A program made the position numbers and the translations under genes. Of a stretch of DNA of 64,000 bases, positions 47,619-59,083 are shown one piece after another. The stretch's first letter is position 1. Each line of letters opens with the position of its first letter. The DNA is from Clitopilus passeckerianus (lineage: Eukaryota; Basidiomycota; Agaricomycetes; Agaricales; Entolomataceae), in the NCBI GenBank assembly GCA_944990035.1, contig CALYLX010000146.1, forward strand, positions 744,001-808,000, given 5' to 3'. The notes below the pieces were generated by a model, which was not told the DNA's origin, did not search any database, and worked only from the letters and a program-made list of their open reading frames with translations.

Positions 47619-48700
47619 CTAACCTGAGGTATCGTCATCAAACTTTAGTAACGTGTTCAACTGGTTATACACAACCTTCCATTCCTCATAGTGGCTTTTT
47701 TCAGCAGAAGAATGTGTCGACGGGAAAGGAATGTTTCCTTTGGAGTAATCCCACCCAAACGAGAAACTACGCAAGTTTGGGAAGGTAAATGCGAGGAATC
47801 CCGGGAGCTCGCGAGTCGGACTATGACGAGGGGGTGCGGGGGAAGTACAGAGGTCGAGTGTGTGTAGCTGGTGCGACGGGGGCATATCTTCAATATCGGC
47901 CAGTCCAATGCTTTGATCGGAGGCATCGACACGGAGATGTAATTCCGTTAATTTGGGGCAGCGAGCTATGAATCTGGCCGCGTCGCAGAGAGTGATCGGG
48001 GTGCCGCGCCCGTTGTACGCTCGTGGAAGTCAAGGACTTCCAGTTGGGGCCACGCAGTTGCTATGCTTTGCAATATATTCGAGTCGATGAACACGTGGCT
48101 GTTCATGGATATTCGAAGAATTCTGATGCGTCGAAGTGTGAGGAGCCCCTTGACGATTTTCGCCGTGAGATCTGTTGCTAACCGTTCCGGATGGCAAGAG
48201 CGAGCTTGAAGGGGTGTCTGAATCTGTAGTGAGGATAATCCTGACATAAAATTTTGGGCCAGCATTGCGTTGCAAAAATCATCCGGGTCCCATATTTCGT
48301 TGCTCCGTTGCCGGCGAACGAGTTGCAAAGCCTTGAGCGGGGCACGCCCAATGTATGCAAGGAGATCAACGGCATCTGACAGGCTGTCCATACGAAGCGC
48401 TATGTCCTCGAGACCACATGTTATGGTTGGCCGAACTTTGAGGAACGTCTTGACTGCTTCAGAAGGGATGGTTGCTTGAAGGCAGCGAAGGGTGGGTAGT
48501 TCCACTAGGTGACAGAGTTCGGCCGCAGTTATTCGGACGTTGAGTATATTAAGGTGCTCAAGGCGTTTAAAATGGGGTATAGTGGCTCTGACTTTGTCGG
48601 ATTCAGGGATTTGACAGAGGAGAAGCCGGCGTTCTTCGGGAGAAATCCTGAAACTGTATCGGCACGTGCGTGTTACCTATCGCGTTGGTGTGACGAATCG
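47619..48700 (-). pseudogene. 5'-truncated F-box/LRR relic
   Basis: Covers only the C-terminal half of the family. It begins near IPESDKVRATIPHFKRLEHLN, continues LPTLRCLQATIPSEAVKTFL and IRILRISMNSHVFIDSN, to WPQLEVLDFHERTTGA. There, near 48000-48012, a frame change is needed to go on with ARFIARCPKLTELHLRVDASD and TLDLCTSPAP, ending SFGWDYSKG...NTLLKFDDDTSG. Line for line it resembles the next gene upstream (48.8-50.5 kb), which suggests a tandem duplicate that lost its F-box and first LRRs. Confidence 0.75.
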
Positions 48701-48764
48701 GATTTCGGATCCGTCAGGACGAAATCCTTGACAAAGGCATGGATTTGGATTATCTGCTTCTATC

Positions 48765-50493
48765 CTATACATCTATGAGAGGTGGCCAATGGTGTAACAA
48801 GTCGTATAAATCCTGGTACACCTCCCTCCATTGGTCATAGTGGCTCTTCTCAGTGGATGAACGAGTGAATGGTAAACGAACCATGTCGTCGTCGTAGTAT
48901 TGCCATCCGAAGGAGAAACTGTGCAGCTTGGGGAAAGTGAATACAAGGAACTCCGAAAGTCCGTCACGACGATTTTGGGCTGGTGCAGGAGAAGTACAGA
49001 TGTCGAGTGTATGGAGATGATGTGACTGGGGTATGTTCCAACTTCTGCAAAACCAAGGTTTGGGTTGGAGGCGTCAACACGGAGGTGTAACTCCCTCAAA
49101 CGAGGGCAGCGCGCTACAAATTTGGCTGCATCGAATAAAGTGATTTGGGGTGGCGCTCCGGTGGTACGCTCATGAAGGTCGAGGACTTCTAATTCCGGCC
49201 ACCCGCTCGCAATCTCCTCCATCGTAGGAAGATCAAGTCGCACACGGCTGTTTACAGATAGCCGCAATATCTTGATATGCCGAAGTGAGAGAAGTTCCTT
49301 GACAAGCTCCCTTGTAATGTCCGTTCCCCACTGTTCTGGAACGCTGACACGAATGGTGCTTTGGATTTGAAGAGAGGTGAGCCCCTGCATGAAGTTATGC
49401 TGCAGGGTTGACCTGAAAAATTCGTCCAGGGCCCATTTGTCTGCACTGTCTCGCCGCCGGACAAGACGGAGAGATTTGAGTGAGACACGCCCAAGGTACG
49501 TCAAAAGATCGACACACTGGGCCAGGCTGTCCGTACGGAGTGAAATATCGTTTAGATTGCAGTTTATGATTGGTTTGGCTTCCAGGAAGGTCTCGAGTGA
49601 TCGAGCAGATATGGTGGCGTGAAGGCTGCGAAGAGTGTGCAAACCCACCAGATACCCGAGGTGTGCAGAGGATATTTCGACATTGAACATGCCAAGGGCT
49701 TCGATGCAACTGAAATGCGGTATTGCTGCTTTGATTTGGCCGAATTGCGTGAGTTCTGAGCCGAGCGATTGGTATGGCTCAACCGAGAAGCTGAATTTTT
49801 TGAGTGTACATGCCACCGTTTTGAGGGTGAGCTCCATGTTGTTGAGTAGGCTAGGCGTGTGTTCTTCATCGAGATTGGCTAACAAAATGTTGATCGACTC
49901 GAGCCTATCGGAAATGGCCGCTCTTGCCACCCAAGAACGACCTTCAAGGCTCCAGGGTCGAGCATTGAAGAGCCGCAGGTTGGGTAGCAGAGGCTTAGAT
50001 GGGTTCCGCGATATGATTACGGGAAGAACGAGATGGTGCAATTTGGAATGAGGCATCACAGACGTCTCCGTATGTCGCTTCTGGCCATGGTAGAACGTCC
50101 CAAGGACGCGGATTCTCTTGGCATAATAGTTGAACCTGACGAAGTCGGCAACCTGCAAGTTTCGAACGAACTTCATCTGAGCATGTTCTAACGTAAGTAT
50201 GACGGTAGGAGAAGGCGGCCAAATATACTTGCCCCTGACAGTCCGAACGATTCATCCATATTCCACGCATCGTCAGGTAAACATCGCGCGAGATTGCCCA
50301 AATTAGGAGCAAAGAACCAGAGGCAGTCCAATGCCGGCTCCGTGAATGCTTTGCAGGCGATTGTTAGACTAAGCAAGGTTGAGGAATCCTCAAAAGGCCA
50401 TTGGCGATGGATGCTGGGGCTGTCGACACGGCGCTCGATGAAGTTGTCGAATATCAAGGGGATAATCTCAGGAACCTTCAAGCATGGGTGCAT
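48765..50493 (-). CDS. F-box-like/LRR protein with GC-AG intron and C-terminal frameshift
   Basis: Start MHPCLKVPEIIPLIFDNF at 50493; exon 1 runs to 50233 (87 codons). The intron 50232-50177 has a GC donor (GGGGCAAGT...GCTCAG), and exon 2 opens MKFVRNLQVADFVRFNYYAKRIRVLG. LRR sequence is intact through FVARCPRLRELHLRVDAS. Near 49030-49040 the frame shifts: the annotated-looking frame continues as unrelated sequence to 48773, whereas the alternative frame gives the family C-terminus (SHHLHTLDICTSPAPA, HSFSFGWQYYDDD) down to the stop at 48765. Only a 17-nt 'intron' would reconcile them, so a one-base indel is likely. Most of the protein would survive. Confidence 0.7.
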
Positions 50494-51006
50494 CCTTTCA
50501 GAGCAGATAAGGATAAACCGGTGGCGAGTTGAAAATGCGGGGGAGGCTGATGGTAGTAACAACCTGAGGACGAGCTCAGTATTTCCCCAGCGCACGGGCC
50601 ATCATTAGGACCTGACTGAGCCACACTTAAAGATGTGGGCTATAGGGCTCGACAAACTCGATTGAATTCCGGACATTCAGCAGATATCTGATGCATTCAA
50701 GGATTCGTCACCTTGGGTATCTATCATCATGTTCAACTTGAATGGGCCTACGAGTGTATGGTATGCGGCCAGTGGAGGACTTCCACCTCTCCGAGATTGG
50801 CTGTCTATGATACTTGCCATTTAGCAGTCACCCACATCGTCGAATGCTGAATGTTATAGTAGTTTAGTCAAGGGGTCATGCTTTCATGCCCTTTCAGAGT
50901 GCGGAGGGAAGTAAACCGTGACACAGAACGGTGTTACAGTCGGCTGCACGCGTGATTTTCACGACTCGGACCTGCAAGCCCCTTTTGTCAATGCGCTTCC
51001 ACCACA
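50494..51006. promoter_or_regulatory. divergent intergenic between two unlike F-box genes
   Basis: 513 bp between divergent starts (or 411 bp if the in-frame upstream ATG at 50595 is used). No other gene seen. Confidence 0.4.
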
Positions 51007-52579
51007 ATGGTCACGGCCGACAACCTTAATTTCGACGTTCTGGAACTGATTTTTAGACAACTATCTGCGAAGGATCTACCATCGGTAGCTCTTGTGTGCT
51101 CATCTTTTCTCGCTGGGGCCATACCGAGACTCTACCACACACTTTCGCTCAGAACCAAGCATGCAAAATGCTATCCAGATGTTCGTGCAAACCTTTAGCA
51201 TCGCAAGCCTTGTATTCACAAAGGTTGTGCGATAGGTTTCAACATCCTTTGCCTCGATCTTATCACATCCTGCTTTGGCCGTCCACGTACGAAGGATAGG
51301 TGAGTACCGCCTATTGTCCATGCCATGCACTGTGAACCGACATCGACCTGAACACCAGACATCCGCGTCACACCTCTTCATCAAGGAAAGGCCCATCCTT
51401 TCTTCATGCGAGACTGTAGTCGAGCGCTTGATCTCTGCAGGAATTTGGAGTCTTTCGTCTACACTCCGGAAACGGTGTACATCGTGGTTCCAGCGCTTCA
51501 GAACAAGCGTAGATTACGGGAACTGCGACTGAACGGAAACCTTACACCGGTTCAGGCGGAAATGCTGACCGGAGTGAAGAAGATTGAACGCCTGACAATA
51601 GACAGCGCTTCACCGTATCTCCTCGATCTCTTGCCCAGGTGGACGAATTCCATGTCACGGAACTTGTCCAACCTGACACTTTTTGTCAGTTTCAACATTC
51701 TCTCTGCGTAAAGTATGCTAATTTTAGATTTCAGATGTGTAAAGAGCTGAATACCCTTGTTCTTGACATTGCTCTTCGAGATCTTCCGAACTTGACTGGA
51801 CTCCATGTCGTCGGCTGCCCAATGATCGACCACATGACACTTTTCCCACTTCTAACTCATACGCCCGAGCTCGAGAGTCTTGCACTCACAGCTAACGTTA
51901 GCATGCCCAACTTTAATTTCCCAATCTATCCGCTTACGATCTTTGTTTCAGGAAACAACAAGGAAGTTGCAACAACCAGGGCCAACCCTTTTCAAGCTGC
52001 GTAATCTCGCGATTGATTTACGCCCGGGCCCAAGAAGGGTTGGTGGCCCCGAATCTAACGTATCACAAACCTTTGTGGAAATCTTCAACTACCTGAAGCC
52101 CTCGTTTGCGCCTTTGAGCTCATTCTCCTTGAAACTCAATGACATCAAGACACCAATAAACCTGGACTACGCGAAACCTCTGATAGAAAACTATGGCCAT
52201 ACCCTCAAAAGCCTTGCTTTCTTCGAATGCAACGTTGCACAAGATGTCGTCCTCTCGATCAGTGCCGAATGCTTACACCTCGAGAAGCTCGCCATCGCAC
52301 TTCCTGTCAAAGCGATTGTAAGCATGTCAGATTGTCGACCTCCTTTCTCATCTCACCTTTCTCTCGCTTCCTCAGTTTGGCATTGTCGGGTCTCTCACGA
52401 CATCTTCGTCTTTGACAACTCTGATAGATGTCGAGGTTCACGCAAATCATGGAATTTGGCCAAATCTCAAGCAGGAGCACATCAAGGCTATGATGAAGGC
52501 GGTTCCAAAGCTTCGCAAGGTCGTGACAGGAAAGCGGATATGGGCGGTCCGTTCGGTTTCTCGCATTTCTCCATCATGA
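51007..52579 (+). CDS. F-box/LRR protein, second subfamily
   Basis: A canonical F-box at the N-terminus: LNFDVLELIFRQLSAKDLPSVALVCSSF (residues ~7-35), then IPRLYHTLSLRTKH. Introns are needed after CYPD (weak GTTCGT donor), inside VRRI|DIRVTP, near 51700-51735, 51898-51951 and after LPVKAI. With them the reading continues through FASILSHPALAVHVRRI, CRNLESFVYTPETVY, LRELRLNGNLTP, NTLVLDIALRDLPNLTGLHVVGCP and YGHTLKSLAFFECNV. It ends IWPNLKQEHIKAMMKAVPKLRKVV with the stop at 52577-52579. It is unrelated in detail to the MHRCL family. Presumed SCF substrate receptor. The first intron is the least certain. Confidence 0.75.
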
Positions 52580-52896
52580 AACTAATTCTTGGCATCGGGC
52601 AAATTATAATTTCTCGTAATCACAGGGGCATAACGACTCCAGAGGCAAACTCCACGTGTCTTTCGAACATCAGATGAATTTGGGACCCAGAGAACACTGG
52701 TTTATGCCCCACGATTATTACTGAAGAAAAATGCTCTGAGACGTGTACTGAAATTGTCTAATATTTTACATTCGTGTAATACTCCTGGCGAGCATTTCAT
52801 TTTACATCGTACATCCTTTGTCGTAATTCCGGTGCTATCGCGGGTATCTAAGAAAGCTCTATTTTAACAAAAACGTATCCTTGGTGATTTTTATCT
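52580..52896. other. intergenic between convergent genes
   Basis: 317 bp of A/T-rich sequence between two stops; no feature recognised beyond likely 3' UTRs. Confidence 0.45.
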
Positions 52897-53540
52897 TCAT
52901 AATGAAGTAGCGAGGACAACGCCAGACCCGCTGGCAGTGGCAACGCCATAGGCTGCTCCCGCAAGGCCGAGCAAAACTAGGGGTTTTCGAGCTGCATTAG
53001 CCTGGAGATGTGGATTAATAACTTGACGCCACTTCAGGTTGCGAAGTCGAGACGACTTACATGTGAGCCAGAAATGGGCCTGGGTACGTATGCTGGACGT
53101 CTCTGCCTCGCGGGTCCATCGAATATCTCGACTCGAGGCTGTTCACTGGCGGGTGGATGGCATTGAACCGTGGTACCAGCTGAACCAGTGAGGTGAGCGG
53201 TAGCTGATGTCCTCAGCCCTGCTCGCGAGATGGTGGGAGGTGGATTTTTGGGTCGAGCTGGGCCATCGAAGAGAATGGGGGCTGGAAGGGGGGCGACGAA
53301 ACGCCCGCATTTTGTAGCGGAGACGGATGCCCGCTGGGAGGCGAAGGGCGTTGAGGAGCGCTCGACGCTGCTGTATCGGCCTTCGCCAAGCATGTGTGGG
53401 ACATCAAAAATGTCTATGGGCCCGGAAGACATAGAAGGGGCCGCGACAACGTTGGCCCTAGCGGTGGACGTCGTATGGACTCCCCTACTCTGTGTTCTCT
53501 GCTGCAACGTCTGAGAGTTCATGGTTGCAGACGAGGACAT
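52897..53540 (-). CDS. small unrecognised protein with repeated IFDGPAR motif and C-terminal hydrophobic tail
   Basis: No family recognised. Two exons; the intron (GTAAGT...CTCCAG) follows ISGSH. The body is basic, P/S/R/T-rich and likely disordered. It carries a short motif three times: PIDIFDVPHM, PILFDGPARPKNPPP and VEIFDGPARQRRPAY. After the intron a hydrophobic end appears (KPLVLLGLAGAAYGVATASGSGVVLATSL) with only a few residues beyond it, as in tail-anchored membrane proteins. Length about 195 residues. The motif copies look like docking sites for one partner; what binds them is unknown. Confidence 0.65.
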
Positions 53541-55546
53541 GTTTTGGTTGAGAAGGAGTGAAAAGGCGGGTGGATTTAAGACACCAAGATCTGACTTTCC
53601 TTCCTTTTATTGGGCTAAAACCCGATGCCAGAGTAGATATGCATGAGGCCGCAACTTCCAAAGACGTCCTGTGAGATGGATATCTGCCAACCCGACATCG
53701 GCAGTCATCTGTAAACAAGAATGCATGCAACGGGAAAATCCTCTCAAATTCGAAGAATTTGTTCTAGCCATCACGAGTTAGTCTGCGCCTAGAAATTGAT
53801 ACCAAGAAAGCTTGACACCATATTTTCTACCGAGTATAAGCCACCGCTGGTTGAACCGCTTAGCAGATAGAATGATGTAGTCCCAGACTGATTTTGGGGT
53901 GGCGCCAAGACACTTGTTGCCACTGCCCCGGTGCGGAGATAAAGGCTGAAGCAGATCTTCATGAAGTTGGTGAATTGACAAGCCACGTCCTAGTCACCGA
54001 GCTAAGTCGGCCTCTTTTCCAAGACTTCCTGGGCTCCTGAATAGCCATGCAAGAAGCTGCTGCGTTTGACGACAACATGACCAGCCGCCGAGAAAATTGG
54101 TGTTCGATTTTAAAGTCTAAGTGGAGGGTCCCAACGTCTAGTAATTACCGCATAAACGCCACACACTTCCAACAAGAAAACATGGCCGCCGTGCGCTGGT
54201 AGCACACCCCAGAATCCGCCGTCTGGGGGTAACGAACAGATGGAGAATCTGCCAAGAGACCCACCGTGCGTGTGATCAATTAACCTTCACTACAACCCCG
54301 AGATGAGACGGAATCTGAGCAATGGAAACGTCCAGAATGTTCAGGCAAATCAAAACCAAGGTTTCTTGTCAGATTTTCATCGTGTACAACGATATGGCCG
54401 CCGGCACAAGGTCGTCTGTATTGGACAGAAAGAGCCAAGTCTCTCAGGGTCAAGACTTGCCTACGGCTTGGTAGCGAGAGCTATCACCGTTATCAGCCAG
54501 GAACCAAGAGCTTTGCTGGTGTCGCAATACAGCGTCATAATAGGCATCCATCCAGAGTAGATTGGACGATGAACGAAGTTAATACTCTGGCAAACGCCGA
54601 TCGACTGCATCCTTTAAAGCCACTGAGTCATTACCGATATGAAACGACGGGGTATCATCGTGGATTGTCGTGCTAGTAGGCGAAAGAAGGAAGAATATTT
54701 TCCTTCCGATGACATACCTTGAACCAGACGGAAATCCCAACGGCCGTATTCGTGGGACCTCTCTGGATCTGAGAGGAGCAATAGGTGGGTCTCCCTCACA
54801 GCTCCCGGCTCGTGAGTACTTTGGAAACGTGATTTGCACTTTGGCAGGTTGAGTCAACCGCGACACTACCTCGTCCCAATCAGAATCCGTCGAACCAGCA
54901 ATGAGTTGTCCGGGATTCGACCGTTCTCTCCGAGTAGTTGAGCGCCTTCAGTGCTCACAGTGTCACAGACTCAACATGTTCATAGTGGGTCTCCAGGTAC
55001 TCACATTCGTTAGCTAGTTGTAGAGGCTCTCCGGCTCCCTCAGAGTCATAGGCCGAAGTTTTACTCTAGTCTAGTAGATTCCAGAATTCCCAGGCAGTAC
55101 CAGTACCGAAGACCTCACAGACGTTACACTGGGCCCTTCTCATGAATGAAAACGTTTCGTGACCTCAGGTTCAAAGAGAAACGCACCTAACAACCCTTAC
55201 AATTCAAAGTCAAACGGCGGAGATGCGCAGTTTCTCCCAAGATTTCCCACTGAATAGCAATTGCTTGCCCCATTTAAAGCGTAGTGCAGTTGTCCTTGCG
55301 AACTTCGACAAGCAGGAAGTTGGTGGCCAAGTGCCAAGGACCTTGTGGCAGTGAGAGCTATTGTGTTGGATCTCAAAGCCAATGCCAAACAAAGGGACCA
55401 GATTAGGCGAGCCCGCTGCGATCACAGCACCAGCGACGACCACCAACGAAGGCCTTGGGCATCCTTCTCCTTCTCTACGAGATTCAGAACAACGGAAACG
55501 ACACTTAAGTGCCACTGGGAACGTTTGAAGGAACTTATAGGCCGCC
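53541..55546. other. gene-poor 2-kb region
   Basis: No open frame here resembles a protein or links through splice sites to another. No tRNA, no microsatellite and no long repeat seen by eye. It contains the promoter of the small gene on the left and of the BRO1-type gene on the right. A decayed gene too diverged to recognise is possible. Confidence 0.45.
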
Positions 55547-58500
55547 ATGTCGTCTCAGTCGCCCATGATATCGATTCCTAAGAAGTCAACAGACGAGGTT
55601 GACTGGACAAGTCCGATTCGCAATCTCATTGCGCAGTCTTACGGGGAGAACCCAGAGAATTATGCTGCAGAATGTGCAGCACTACAGAGATGTAGACAAG
55701 ATGCTGTCAGGGGTGCTGGAAGCGACAACACAGGTACTTCCACTTGTGTTAACACCATCAATTATGTTGACCGCTTTCATGCTAGCTCGCGATCTTCTTT
55801 ACAAGTACTATGGCCAGATTGAACTCTTGGAGCTGCGTTTCTCTGAGATCAGGGTCAACTTTCCCTGGAGGGATGCTTTCACCTCGAAGCTCGTGACGCA
55901 ATCCTCTATCGCCTACGAGAAAGCCTCTATTCTGTTCCTCATCGCTGCAACACACTCCTCAATCGCTATTTCCCAATCACGTTCCGATCCCGAAGGACTC
56001 AAACGTGCCTTTCACTACTTCCGGACATGCTCTGGAATGCTCACGTACATCAATGAGAATTTCCTTCACGCACCCTCAACGGATCTGAGCAGGGATGTAG
56101 TCAAGTTTTTGACCGGGATCATCCTAGCTCAAGCTACCGAAGTCTTCTACGAGAAGTGCACGGACGAGAAGAAGGGAAATGCACTCGTCTCCAAGATTGC
56201 TTCCCAGGCTGCCTCACTGTACGGAGGTCTTTGCGATGAAGTGAAAGAATTCATGGGCAAAGGCATCTTTGATCGAAACTGGGTTCTGCTATTAACGGTA
56301 AATGTCCATCTGGTCCCATGCTGTAGCCGAATCCTGACACGGTGTTTAGATAAAATGGAAGTATTTCCAATCCTTAACCCATTACCATCGCGGCATGGCA
56401 GATGACGCATCCGATAAGCACGGAGAGGCTCTTGCCAGGTTTAACCTTGCTTCAACTCTTGCAAAGGAGACCGTCAAGCTGGCACAATCCTTCTCCTACA
56501 GCTTCACTTCTACCCTCTCCCCAACCCTCCCCGCCGACGCTGGTACCTCGATGGTATCTCTTGCCCAGACCCTAGCTGCTCTGACCGAGGAACGCCGTGA
56601 AGAGGCTCAACGTTCCAACGACCTCATTTATAATGCTATCCTCCCCTCAGCCAACGCTCTCCCAAATGTAGAAAAGCTCGTTGTCGCCAAACCGATTGGG
56701 ATTCAAGAAGTTTACGCTACCCCAGAAGTACAGAAGACGATCGGACAGGACATCTTCATCCGTCTCGTACCTCTAAGTGTTCACGAAAGCGCCAGCGTCT
56801 ACAGTGAAGAGAAGGCCAAACTGGTCAGAGGAGAGGTGGAGAAGGTTGAAGGAGCAGAGGGAGAACTGAGAGCCTCGCTGGAATCCATGGGCGTCAGGAC
56901 TGGTCTTGCACGCTTCCGTGCCATGGCAGAGGGCGCTATCGAGGCGGAGGATGAGGTTCCCAACGAAGTGAAGAGGTGGAAAGACGATATCTCGCTCGTG
57001 GAGGATAGGGAGAGCGTCGACGTTCTCCTCGGGCGCCTCAACAAGTTGAAGGAGAACGTACAAGGAGAACTCAGCTCCATCGAGAGGAGTTTGGAGATCG
57101 AGACTCGGGACTGCGAAGCGTTGAGGGTCAAATACGAGGACAGGTGGACTCAGGAACCCTCCGTTGGACCTTCAAAAACCTTCAGACAGGACTTGAAGAG
57201 CCACCTAGTGGCTTTGGAAGCTGCTCAAAGCTCGGATGGGCAGATTGTTACTCTGTGGAATGCAGTTAAGGGCGACATCGGACTCCTCTTGAGTCCGCAG
57301 GTGGAGGCTGTATTCAGAGAGCGGGGCGCTGGGGCTGGAGATCAGAGTCTACTTGACTTGGATATCGGCTCAGAACAGGACGAAGGACAGGAGAGGGCGA
57401 AGATCGGTGGATATGTGTCCGACATTGATGATAGGCTGGGGAAGCTGAGTGCTCTGTCCAAGGAAAGAAGTGCCCTGCTTAAGGAGCTGAAGGACAAGGT
57501 GAGCGAAAGAGTGCTTCTGATGGACTCGATTCTGATGACTTGACAGATACAATCTGATGATGTCTCTCACTTGCTGTTGCTCAATCGTCGCAACACCGGC
57601 GTGGAACCGACTCTTTTTGCAAACGAACTCAATAAGTTCACCCCATACAAGGAAAAGCTGGATGCGACTATCCAACGCCAGGAGCAGATGGTAGCCGAGG
57701 TCTCCAATCTCTGGAAGAGGCTGAGAGATTATGCCGGCAGAGGTGCTGGTGCACGCAAGTGGGAGGAGCGAGAAAAGCGCAAGAAGGATACCGTTAAGAG
57801 GTTTGAGAATGCCAGAGATGAATACATGAAAGTGCGAGATGGTATCGCGTACGCCTTTTCCGTCTTTACCCGAACGTGCGGCAACTGACTTTTCGCTCAG
57901 CAAAGGATTGCAATTCTATACGGAGCTTACAGAACTCAGTACCAAGCTCCACTCTGCTTCCCGGAAATTCGTGGCAGATAGAAGGTCAGAACGGGAAGCT
58001 CTACTCGCCAAGTTACGAGAGTCAGAGAAGGCTGCAGCGGTTCCTCCTGCGCCCCCAGTTAAGCCTCCAATGCCGCCACCCAGGCCACCTACGAATGGTT
58101 ACTCTGGATTAGAGTCGTCAATGTCCAATATGAACCTGCAGCATGCGCCATCTCCGCCTTCACACCACAACCAGAGCTGGAACTCGAACCCTCCTGTCCA
58201 AGCCCCCTCTCCTCCTACTTGGAACCAGCCGCAATATGGTGGTCACTCTTCGTACAATTATCAGCAGCCACAAGCTTTCAACAGCACCTCTCCTCCACCT
58301 CCTCCGCAGTTCCATTTAGCTTCGCCGCCGCCTCAGCAACAGCAACGACAGCAACCTCATTATAGGCAGAACTCAATTCCCTCATCCTCGAGTTACCTGC
58401 CACCCCCTCCTCCTCCTTCACAGAACTCGTATTCGACCTCTCCCGCAGCATCTGCCCCTCCGAGTGATCCATATGCTAGCCTCGGGATGTTCAACCCGCC

Positions 58501-58786
58501 ACCACCAAATCCATCGTCTTATCAGCAACAGCCTGGATCGGGTTATTCAGGCTCGTCGACATCCGGTTATACCCCATCACCTCCTCCTCAACAACACGGG
58601 TTCTCGCAGCCTACGCACCATCAACCTTCAGGGTCTGGTTTCCCGCCGCCGCCTCCTGCTATGAACTATGGTACGCAATATGGTACGAATCAGGTGTCAA
58701 TGCCGCCACCACCCCCTCCTTTCCAACAGCAACAACAGACGCCCTACTCACATTACGGCGGCTATGGGCAACCACACGGACGATGA
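55547..58786 (+). CDS. BRO1: BRO1/ALIX-type ESCRT-associated protein
   Basis: Class E vacuolar sorting factor that binds ESCRT-III (Snf7) at endosomes and recruits deubiquitination. The start reads [20 protein letters not shown]. The BRO1 domain (about residues 1-370) shows [22 protein letters not shown], then after an intron [19 protein letters not shown] and [24 protein letters not shown] and [11 protein letters not shown] coiled-coil V domain follows ([42 protein letters not shown]). The C-terminal ~250 residues are proline/glutamine/serine-rich with many PPPPP runs, the usual partner-docking tail. Introns are near 55736, 56297, 57505 and 57848. Normal family length near 1,000 residues. 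Confidence 0.92.
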
Positions 58787-59083
58787 ATGGGTCCCCAGAA
58801 TGTGGATTTTTACTTGACTCGGACTTGCTACCTGTTATTCTTATGATGTATGTGTATGTGCAATCCACGTGTATTGGTTTTCTTGGACGAATTTGATATT
58901 TCCTTTTCCTTTTTGATCTAATCTAAGGTCTACAAACCCTTTACGGTGGCAAGGTGATGCGCCCACAAGGCCTGACATAACAGTGCACTGAAATCCGCGA
59001 TTGCTTATAACCTCTAGGGAAGGTAGGGGCGAGTCAGTAGCTGCGCTGCTATCTCTACTACATCCTGCATATCGGCGCTAAAT

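Noticed and set aside
53541..55546. Hidden gene in the 2-kb gap
   Set aside because: Both strands scanned; the open frames are short, overlap one another, and could not be connected by plausible introns.
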